A stretch of DNA of 37,770 nt. Origin: an uncultured Butyricicoccus sp. (GTDB lineage: Bacteria > Bacillota > Clostridia > Oscillospirales > Butyricicoccaceae). Positions 15,770 through 23,381 of this stretch are shown in pieces (position 1 is the first letter of the stretch; each line of letters starts with the position of its first letter). A program made the position numbers and the translations under genes. Below the pieces are notes generated by a model. The model did not search any database, was not told where the DNA came from, and saw only the letters and a program-made list of their open reading frames with translations. Location of the stretch: NCBI GenBank assembly GCA_944384745.1, contig CALWUO010000017.1, positions 1-37,770 of the forward strand, given 5' to 3'.

Positions 15770-16947
15770 TATAATTTCTCCAAATAATCTTTTACTTGTT
15801 CAAAATATGCAATCGCATGCTCAATACAAATATCCATATTATAATACTTAAACTCAGCTAAGCGTCCACACAAAAATAAACCTTTGTATTTCTTAACATC
15901 ATTTAAATATTTTTGGTATAATTTATTACTTTCCTCTGTCATAACTGGATAATATGGAACATTTCCAATTTCAGCCTCTGGATTATACTGTAAAGGATAT
16001 TCTGTGGCAACAATACTACCAACTACATTAGTTGTATCCTTCATTAGCTTATGGTATTCTGTTTTTCTTGTATAACCATCAACCTGAGGATAAGAAATAA
16101 TTTCACTTGGTAACACACTTGTTCTATCAGAATAATATTCATACTTAATATCAAGCGAGCGATATGGAAGCAAACCATACTTTCTTCCAAATAACTCATC
16201 GATTGCACCTGTATATATAAGGCAGTCTACTTTCTCACCTTCAAAGAAAATTGATCCTGTTTCTTCTTCTATACTCAAAAGAGGCAGTGCATCAGTATTA
16301 AGTCTAACTTCGATATTTGGGTGATTAAGCATATTTTCAAAGAGTTTGGTAAAACCATCTGTTGGTAGATACTGAAAATCCTTATTTAAATAACGCTCAT
16401 CATAGTTCATTGCCATAGGAACTCGTTCCAAAACATATTTATCAATCTGTTCTGGCTGAATACCCCACATTTTTGAAGTATAAGTACGATATGCCTTTTC
16501 AAATAACAGAATTCCATAATCACTAATGTCTTTGTCATCATAATCGACTAGTTCTAAAATAGGTACACGGTCACGACCATAAAATGCCTTTCTCAGCTTT
16601 GCCAATAGAGTTTCTGACCTTTCTGCACCAATAAGTTGCTGTACAGATAAAAAATTAAATGGTAGCTGAATATATTCGTCATCAATATAGCTGAGTAATT
16701 TTGTATTATGTTGATATAGCTTTCCATATTGCATTAAAAAACGAATTACGTTGTAATGATTAGTATTCAGAAAGTGTGGTCCATATTTTTGTACCAAAAT
16801 TCCGTGTTCATCTATCTCATCATAAGCATTTCCTGCAATATGAAATCTACGCTCAAGAATAATAACTTTTCTATTAAGCTCTTGTGCAATTTTTCTTGCT
16901 AATATACTGCCAGAAAATCCAGCACCAACAATAATTATTTTATTCAT
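15769..16947 (-). CDS. glf: UDP-galactopyranose mutase
   Basis: This FAD enzyme interconverts UDP-galactopyranose and UDP-galactofuranose. It has 392 residues. The dinucleotide-binding motif is VGAGFSGS near the N-terminus, followed by family motifs such as QKYGPHFLNTN and, near the C-terminus, FLCGRLAEFKYYNMD. Its presence indicates that galactofuranose is part of the glycan made by this operon. It lies between a sugar ketoreductase and gtrA. Confidence 0.95.
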   Translation of the reverse strand: MNKIIIVGAGFSGSILARKIAQELNRKVIILERRFHIAGNAYDEIDEHGILVQKYGPHFLNTNHYNVIRFLMQYGKLYQHNTKLLSYIDDEYIQLPFNFLSVQQLIGAERSETLLAKLRKAFYGRDRVPILELVDYDDKDISDYGILLFEKAYRTYTSKMWGIQPEQIDKYVLERVPMAMNYDERYLNKDFQYLPTDGFTKLFENMLNHPNIEVRLNTDALPLLSIEEETGSIFFEGEKVDCLIYTGAIDELFGRKYGLLPYRSLDIKYEYYSDRTSVLPSEIISYPQVDGYTRKTEYHKLMKDTTNVVGSIVATEYPLQYNPEAEIGNVPYYPVMTEESNKLYQKYLNDVKKYKGLFLCGRLAEFKYYNMDICIEHAIAYFEQVKDYLEKL

Positions 16948-16987
16948 AATATTACATCTCCATACTCTCTATAAAATCCTTATATTT

Positions 16988-17881
16988 TTATATTTCTTTC
17001 AACCAATCATTGATTTTAGTTCTTTTATATAAATTTATAGAATTATCTAGTTTGGAGGAGTCAAATATTGTACTACCAGACTCAATCTTCTTTGTTTCAA
17101 CTGGCCATTCTACATATTCTATACTCCCACCCAATTTCCCTACAATCATCGTTGCTAACTGTTTTAATGAAAGATTCTCTCCACCAATATTATATAACTG
17201 ATTATCACACACACTATTTACACCTATAGAATATAGTGCTTCACACAAATCATCTATATACGTAAATGTTCTCCTCTGTTCTCCATCTCCAAACAATTTT
17301 ATTTTTCCATTTTTTTTAATTTGATCTACAAAAAAACCTATAGTGCCATATGAACTTATATTTGATATATGCGAACCATATGGAACACATATTCTTGCAA
17401 CACTGTATCGAATACCATATAAATTACTATACATCTTCAAATATTCTTCGCACATAAATTTTTGAAGTGCATATGGAGTTAAAAATTGCTTTTTATCATC
17501 TTCAGATAATGCATTTTCTGAACCTTCATACACTAGTCTTGTTGAAGGAAAAACAATCTTAACAGAAGGGTTGTAATCTTTAGCAACATTCAATGTATTG
17601 ATAAGCGAACGAATATTCAAATTTAAAAACTCATCATGTTGCTTAAATCCCTGCAATGTTCCCGTTTTTCCTGTAAAAAAATATATTATATCACAATTAC
17701 AAACAACATATTTCATATCATCTGGATTAAAAACATCAATTTTTTGATATTTTTCATAATTATCCATATGACAATCTTCATAACCATATGTATATATATC
17801 AATCTGATTATTTTGCTTATACAAATGCGTAAAGTTTCTAGCAAGATATCCGTTTGCCCCTACAACTGCAATTTTTTTCAT
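16988..17881 (-). CDS. NAD-dependent epimerase/dehydratase, probable NDP-hexose 4-ketoreductase
   Basis: This is an extended SDR of 297 residues. The nucleotide-binding motif GANGYLARN is at about 8-16, and the YALQK Tyr/Lys pair is in the middle. It overlaps the 3-ketoreductase gene by about 4 bases at its start, so it belongs to the same biochemical unit as the 2,3-dehydratase and that reductase. A 4-ketoreductase is the one step needed to finish a dTDP-2,6-dideoxyhexose, so I infer this role. The stereochemistry at C4, and so the exact sugar, cannot be read from the sequence. An epimerase role is the alternative. Confidence 0.7.
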   Translation of the reverse strand: MKKIAVVGANGYLARNFTHLYKQNNQIDIYTYGYEDCHMDNYEKYQKIDVFNPDDMKYVVCNCDIIYFFTGKTGTLQGFKQHDEFLNLNIRSLINTLNVAKDYNPSVKIVFPSTRLVYEGSENALSEDDKKQFLTPYALQKFMCEEYLKMYSNLYGIRYSVARICVPYGSHISNISSYGTIGFFVDQIKKNGKIKLFGDGEQRRTFTYIDDLCEALYSIGVNSVCDNQLYNIGGENLSLKQLATMIVGKLGGSIEYVEWPVETKKIESGSTIFDSSKLDNSINLYKRTKINDWLKEI

Positions 17882-18834
17882 ATATGTAAGCCTCTCATAA
17901 TATTCTCGATTATCATAGATTGTAACATAATGTTGTCTGATATACTGTACTTATTTAAATCTGTGATATAAGTTATAAATTTTTCAATCGAATGTAAAAA
18001 CTGGTCATCTGATTCAAGCTCAATCTGTTTTTCATCAGTAGAACTTTTCAAAATTAAAGTTGGTTTAATACCATCTCCTGCTGTAAATATACGTGGTGCT
18101 ATTAATGTTGCTTTACTTCCCCAAACTTCAAGCTGACACTGATAAGCATTATCCATACCGAAAGAAATCTGTGCGACATCACCTTCATCATTCTCCATCA
18201 CTGCATTACCATACAGGTCAACTTCAAACCCATTTGGCTGATACAATTTAGACTGTACAACATTTGTTGTATCTCCGAGTAGTTCCAGTGCAAGTCGAAC
18301 AGGATATCCACCACAATCCAGCAGTGCCCCTCCACCTAGTTCTTTATTATAACGGAAATCCCCTTCTCCACGCATTGGGAAACCAAAAGACATTTTATAA
18401 AGACGAATATTACCCAAAGAACCATCTGAAATCATTTCTTTAATTTTTGCAAGTTGACTATGGTACAGGAACATATAATTTTCATGAACTTTTAACCCTT
18501 TTTTCCCTGCTAATTCTAAAAGTCGTTCTGTATCATGTTGATTAGTCGTGAATGGCTTTTCCATAAAGAGATGCTTTCCTGACTCTAGCACTTTTCTACC
18601 CCACTCAAAATGCAAAGCTGGTGGCAATGGTACATAAACAGCATCTATGCTTTCATCTTCAAGTAATGTTTCATAAGATTCATATACCTTACCGCCAAAA
18701 TTTTCTTGAAATTTCAATCCCTTTTCTGGTGTGCGAGATGCCACACCTGCATATGTAATCTGTGGACACTTACTAAGTGCTGGCAGAAATCTACGAAATG
18801 CAATATCAGCTGTTCCTAAAATTCCTAACTTCAT
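17878..18834 (-). CDS. Gfo/Idh/MocA oxidoreductase, probable NDP-hexose 3-ketoreductase
   Basis: About 318 residues. The Rossmann motif GILGTADIAFRRFLPAL is at the N-terminus, and the EKPFTTN motif, whose lysine is catalytic in this family, lies near residue 95. A C-terminal alpha/beta domain follows. Related enzymes (for example KijD10 and TylC1-type reductases) reduce the 3-keto group of NDP-3,4-diketo-2,6-dideoxyhexose, the product of the 2,3-dehydratase encoded immediately upstream. The frame opens at 18843. The ATG at 18832-18834 is preferred because GGAGG is 10 bases before it and only one base before the earlier ATG. Confidence 0.8.
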   Translation of the reverse strand: MKLGILGTADIAFRRFLPALSKCPQITYAGVASRTPEKGLKFQENFGGKVYESYETLLEDESIDAVYVPLPPALHFEWGRKVLESGKHLFMEKPFTTNQHDTERLLELAGKKGLKVHENYMFLYHSQLAKIKEMISDGSLGNIRLYKMSFGFPMRGEGDFRYNKELGGGALLDCGGYPVRLALELLGDTTNVVQSKLYQPNGFEVDLYGNAVMENDEGDVAQISFGMDNAYQCQLEVWGSKATLIAPRIFTAGDGIKPTLILKSSTDEKQIELESDDQFLHSIEKFITYITDLNKYSISDNIMLQSMIIENIMRGLHI

Positions 18835-18839
18835 GTTAA

Positions 18840-20234
18840 TCATGCCTCCAAAAGAGAAAGTAAATTTCGAAGTTGAATATTTAATACATTATTAAACTGA
18901 ACCATTTCATTGAGTGTATAAAAATCAAGTAGGAAATATCCATCTGGAAGTTGTGGAAGTTCATCAACATTAACCTTTAGCAAAATATTTCGATTTTGCT
19001 CATGATAAAATCGTCCACCCTCCTCTGAAAGCAAATGATCAAATATTATATCACTTTTTTGCTCCAGTCTTTCCATAAAGAACCTGTCAATAATAGTTTC
19101 TTTATAATCTGGCATTTCCACTGCTTCTATCTGAACTGTAGGACCAAGTTCTACTCCATCAAAACAACCAATCTCTGGCATTGCTTTAACAAGAAATTTG
19201 AGAACACCATTTTCTTCACAACAAATCAATCCAAACATTGCAATTCCGATCGCTTCAAAAAGAGGTTGTGTCCACCGTTTAACCTCTCTTCCTTCTATAG
19301 CTATATCGCAGAAAATTACTTGATAAGGATATGGTTTATTGCATTTGATTTTATCATCTTCCATCGTCCAACCGTCCAATTTATGTAATTGAATCATCTC
19401 TCCAGTAGTATCATTAAACATTTTATAATTGTTAATATACTGATACACCTGTGTAAATTGATTATTTTTCGACTCAAAAATTGAACGAAAAAGAGATTGA
19501 TTTGAAAAACATTCAGCTAATTCTTGTCGCTCAGTATCATTCATCTGTAATTTATAAAACGGGATACATGATAATACCGTTCTAGTATCCATATTAACAA
19601 GATTATCTACACTCATTAGTCTTTTTATTTGTCCAAGAGTCATCCATTTATGTGTAGGAAAAACTGAAATATCCCCATTTACACAGATAATGATATTTCG
19701 ATTTCTCTTTTTATAAAACCTAGATGATTGTTCAGATTGAATTTGATCTACTACAATTTCATATCTTGAAGCATTTTCAAAATATTCAATATATGTTGGC
19801 TTTGCTCCACCATGTTTTTGTGTAAAGTTACTTTTTGTTGCTTGTATAGTAGGCGATAACTGGATTTTATTGATATTACCTGGCTCAATTTTTGCTTGCA
19901 TCAAAAAATGCATTACACCTTCGATTTCCTTGCAAATGATACCAAGAAATCCAATCTCCTGTTGCAATATAATTGGCTGATTAATAACAGTATCACTATC
20001 AATCTGTTTTTGAAATCCTGAGACTGAGAAAAAGCTATTATTTTTATTATGTATTGTGCCAGTTTGTTCATCATAAAACCAGAAAGTGCTTTCAGAAAGT
20101 TTATTTTTTTTAATATCTACTTCTACAGTTTGATTTTTGTCTTTCACCCATGCAAGAATATCCTCTGTTTTATTGACAACTCCCTCGTTTACTGTCCAGC
20201 TTTTTGCAATAGAGTATATGGTATCATGTTTCAT
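18840..20234 (-). CDS. NDP-hexose 2,3-dehydratase
   Basis: A 464-residue protein with two similar halves, as in the EvaA/TylX3/SpnO family, whose halves are each Nudix-like. Both halves carry the family motif: QSEQSSRFYKKRNRNI in the first and SEEGGRFYHEQNRNI in the second. The phrase GGAKPTYIEYF and the segment GPTVQIEA are also typical. The enzyme removes the C2 hydroxyl of dTDP-4-keto-6-deoxyglucose and so commits the sugar to the 2,6-dideoxy series. This family is best known from antibiotic pathways, and its use in a surface glycan operon is less common. It is followed directly by the 3-ketoreductase gene. Confidence 0.88.
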   Translation of the reverse strand: MKHDTIYSIAKSWTVNEGVVNKTEDILAWVKDKNQTVEVDIKKNKLSESTFWFYDEQTGTIHNKNNSFFSVSGFQKQIDSDTVINQPIILQQEIGFLGIICKEIEGVMHFLMQAKIEPGNINKIQLSPTIQATKSNFTQKHGGAKPTYIEYFENASRYEIVVDQIQSEQSSRFYKKRNRNIIICVNGDISVFPTHKWMTLGQIKRLMSVDNLVNMDTRTVLSCIPFYKLQMNDTERQELAECFSNQSLFRSIFESKNNQFTQVYQYINNYKMFNDTTGEMIQLHKLDGWTMEDDKIKCNKPYPYQVIFCDIAIEGREVKRWTQPLFEAIGIAMFGLICCEENGVLKFLVKAMPEIGCFDGVELGPTVQIEAVEMPDYKETIIDRFFMERLEQKSDIIFDHLLSEEGGRFYHEQNRNILLKVNVDELPQLPDGYFLLDFYTLNEMVQFNNVLNIQLRNLLSLLEA

Positions 20235-20236
20235 TG

Positions 20237-21196
20237 TTAATTCTCTTCTTTCCCATATTCCTGTTCAAAGTTAATCTTTTCTCCCACTATGACTAATGGT
20301 CTCTTCATAGAGCGTGTATTTATGCTCAATACATATTCACCTAAAATACCCATAAAGAATAGTTGTACAGCACCTATAAAAAATACACCAATAATAATTG
20401 TTGCTGTACCATATGGATATAATCCCCAATTGCATAACTTAGAAATCAAAACAAAAATAGCAAATATTGCACTTATAATTCCAAGACCAGCTCCAAGAAA
20501 TGTAGCAATTCTCATTAATATTTTAGTATAAGATGTTATTCCCTGCATTGCTAAATCATAATTCTTAAGAAAATTTGCTCCAGATTTTCCTCTTAGACTT
20601 GCTGCCTGCTCATAAGGAACTATGCTCTGTTCAATCGCGAGTTCTGATATTATTCCCTTTAAGTATGGCATTGGATCGTCTAGCTTCTTTAAAACATCAA
20701 TAAAACTTTTATCATAAAGACCAAATCCATTAAAATGTTCGATTTGTTTTGAATCAGATAGAAGCTCCATCAGTTTATAATAAACTTTTCTCATGCTATA
20801 CATAATTGGATTTTCATTTCCCTTTGTTCGCTGTCCTATAACTACTTTGCTTCCTGCCTCCCATCGTTTAACCATTTCTGGTAAAAGCTCTGGTGGATCT
20901 TGTAAATCACCAAAGAGCATAAAGGTAGCATCTCCTGAACCATACTGCAATGTAGCAAATACATTTCTGCTGAAACCGAAATTTCTAGCATTAAAAACTG
21001 CTTTTACTTTTTTATCTACTGCACATAGCTTACGTATCTCTTCTCTTGTGTTATCTGGAGAGTAGTCATCTACAAAGATTATTTCGTAATCATACTGTGG
21101 TAGTTCTTCGTGAAATACATTAATTAAACGTTCGTACATCTGATGGATGCTTTTCTCCTCTGACCAGCAAGGAATTGTTACACTAATTTTTTTCAT
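20237..21196 (-). CDS. GtrB-type polyprenyl-phosphate glycosyltransferase (GT2)
   Basis: A 319-residue family 2 glycosyltransferase of the GtrB/DPM1 type. The GT-A domain shows the start VTIPCWSEEKSI, the motif FVDDYSPDNT and a central FGDLQDPPE. Two C-terminal transmembrane helices (about 228-250 and 262-290) complete the typical layout. Such proteins transfer a sugar from a nucleotide donor to undecaprenyl phosphate on the inner face. The lipid-linked sugar is then used outside by a GT-C enzyme, here probably the 707-residue protein encoded just upstream, with GtrA helping translocation. Confidence 0.9.
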   Translation of the reverse strand: MKKISVTIPCWSEEKSIHQMYERLINVFHEELPQYDYEIIFVDDYSPDNTREEIRKLCAVDKKVKAVFNARNFGFSRNVFATLQYGSGDATFMLFGDLQDPPELLPEMVKRWEAGSKVVIGQRTKGNENPIMYSMRKVYYKLMELLSDSKQIEHFNGFGLYDKSFIDVLKKLDDPMPYLKGIISELAIEQSIVPYEQAASLRGKSGANFLKNYDLAMQGITSYTKILMRIATFLGAGLGIISAIFAIFVLISKLCNWGLYPYGTATIIIGVFFIGAVQLFFMGILGEYVLSINTRSMKRPLVIVGEKINFEQEYGKEEN

Positions 21197-21217
21197 AAAT
21201 TCTAATCCTCATTATTT

Positions 21218-23341
21218 TTACGCAATTCTGTCATATATATACAAACCAATATCTGATAGTTCTTCAGATAATACAAATCCATTTTTCAATAATGAATCTG
21301 AAACCTGTGCTGCATAGCCTTTAACAAGATCAACCACATATATACGATTATACTCTTGACCATTTTGTAAATAGCTATTGAGTTGCGTATAATGAATACA
21401 ATTTAGATATTCACGTCTACCCTTTTGAGATAGATAATACTCATTAAATCCATTGCCTCCGCCCCACCAAGCTTCAACAACCAATGATGTATCATTGTAT
21501 ACATTATTTATATCTGAATAGATCTCATTTGCTGCACTTTCAACCTTTGGTGCAAGTTTTGTTTCGCTTGCTAAAGGTATACCATAAAATCCTTGAACAA
21601 TAAACAATGTCAAAATCACAGTATAAGCAAAATTTTTACTGTTAATTCTTTTAATTATTTTATTTGTAATAAATGCACATACAATACAAATAGCTGGAAT
21701 AAGAACTGTAAAGTATCTTGGCTCCCAAAGTGTAAAATCTTTGCTAATATATCTTCCAAAAATTACAAGTCCAACTAATACCCCTATTACTGTAAATGAA
21801 GAATGTAAATAAATAAATTCGTTATCTTCTATCTTTTTTGACAAAATACAAACTGTTGAAAAAGACAAACCAATTAAAAGAATATAGTATGCTATTTCAC
21901 TATTGCCAACTAAATAAAATATTTCTGTTCTTAAATCATAAATTCCTGGAATAATTTTAGGAACAAGAATTTGTTTAGGTGCACGCTCTCTCAAAGCATT
22001 TATATAAATAATGATAAACCATAACAAACTTAAACCACCTGGTGCTAAATATATATAAACTTGGCTTATTAATTTATTTTTTTTCTTGAACAATAGATAT
22101 AAATCTCCCAAAAAATAAAATACACATATTAGCATACCAAAATAATGACTCATGGCAAGACCAATCATAAAAATAGAAAATAAAATCTTATATTTGAGCC
22201 GACATGTTGTTATTTTTTTTTGGAAAGCATACATTGACAATACAACAAAAAACATTGTGAATGAATATGCTCTTAATTCCCACGCTACCTGTACATATAC
22301 TGTTGAAGATGTAGCCATAAAAATACTTGCCAGAACTCCAGCGTATTTACCTGCCATATCATACGCAATACAACCAATAAGATAAATAGATATAGCAGTT
22401 GGAATAACTGAAATTAAAAGTAACCATTGTTGCCCATAAGGTATTATTTCATAAAGTATCGCACACAAAATATTATATAGTGGAGGTGTACAATCCATTA
22501 ACAACATATTGTTTTTTAATGAATATATAACACCATTACTTATAAATTCTATCTCCATCAGTTCATCTCCCCAAAAACTATCGTTTGTGGAGTTTGTTAT
22601 CATAAATATAAACGCAATTAGTGCTATCATTCCACAAATCAAATGTACATCATGAACATTTAACCATTGTTTCACTTTTTCAAGAGAATACTGATACCAT
22701 ATCATCAATTTTAATAATGTATACACAAACAATGTAAATAATATAGCAAAAATTATAATCTTAATAAGTATATTTGCAATTAGTAGAGTGTAAGAGCTGC
22801 TTCCGATATCATATGACAGTTCTTCATAACTTTCTGAATAAGTATTCAAGATTTGAATTTTATTATTGGTTTGTATTTGAACCTCTCCACAATATGGTGC
22901 AGTCTGAAAAACTATTTGTCGGTTCTCACCCACTGGTATTTTAAATTGTACATCTCTAGTTACACCATCTGGCTGTCTTTTATCTGTTTCTAATCTCCAT
23001 GCATATGCATTATTAGCCCAAAACCACTTGCCATTCTCAATTTCGAGGCTTTCAAGTGGAAGATACTCTTTACCATCAACAATATACCTATTAAAAAATA
23101 CCTCGTCAACTCCTTCAGTACCTTTTTCACCAGTTCCCATTGCAGTTAATGTAATTGTATCCTTCACAATTTGCAATGGAGCTATTATACACCCTAATAT
23201 AATTGCAAATAATATAATGAGAACTATACATTTCATAGTAGTGATTTTAGCTATTCCATTATTCATAGAATGGTGACATATACCTAAAATTGAAGCAATC
23301 AAAATTGCAATCATTACAGCTATAGTCAAATATATAAACAA
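21218..23341 (-). CDS. GT39/ArnT-like membrane glycosyltransferase with an extracytoplasmic beta domain
   Basis: A 707-residue polytopic protein of the GT-C type. After two N-terminal helices comes an extracytoplasmic domain (about 60-185), then about ten further helices. The first large loop of the GT-C part carries the acidic motif FWGDELMEIEF (near 254), the place of the catalytic Asp/Glu in this superfamily. WELRAYS follows further on, and a soluble C-terminal region ends the protein. It probably uses the lipid-linked sugar made by the GtrB-type protein to decorate the exported glycan. The N-terminal inserted domain shares the motif IPxGENRxIxF (near 132) with the ABC-ATPase/acyltransferase fusion upstream. 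It starts with TTG behind AAGGAGG. The coding strand has a run of nine A (22213-22221). Confidence 0.82.
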   Translation of the reverse strand: MFIYLTIAVMIAILIASILGICHHSMNNGIAKITTMKCIVLIILFAIILGCIIAPLQIVKDTITLTAMGTGEKGTEGVDEVFFNRYIVDGKEYLPLESLEIENGKWFWANNAYAWRLETDKRQPDGVTRDVQFKIPVGENRQIVFQTAPYCGEVQIQTNNKIQILNTYSESYEELSYDIGSSSYTLLIANILIKIIIFAILFTLFVYTLLKLMIWYQYSLEKVKQWLNVHDVHLICGMIALIAFIFMITNSTNDSFWGDELMEIEFISNGVIYSLKNNMLLMDCTPPLYNILCAILYEIIPYGQQWLLLISVIPTAISIYLIGCIAYDMAGKYAGVLASIFMATSSTVYVQVAWELRAYSFTMFFVVLSMYAFQKKITTCRLKYKILFSIFMIGLAMSHYFGMLICVFYFLGDLYLLFKKKNKLISQVYIYLAPGGLSLLWFIIIYINALRERAPKQILVPKIIPGIYDLRTEIFYLVGNSEIAYYILLIGLSFSTVCILSKKIEDNEFIYLHSSFTVIGVLVGLVIFGRYISKDFTLWEPRYFTVLIPAICIVCAFITNKIIKRINSKNFAYTVILTLFIVQGFYGIPLASETKLAPKVESAANEIYSDINNVYNDTSLVVEAWWGGGNGFNEYYLSQKGRREYLNCIHYTQLNSYLQNGQEYNRIYVVDLVKGYAAQVSDSLLKNGFVLSEELSDIGLYIYDRIA

Positions 23342-23381
23342 TATTTATCCTCCTTTTTCATCTTTAAACCTTATGATATCA

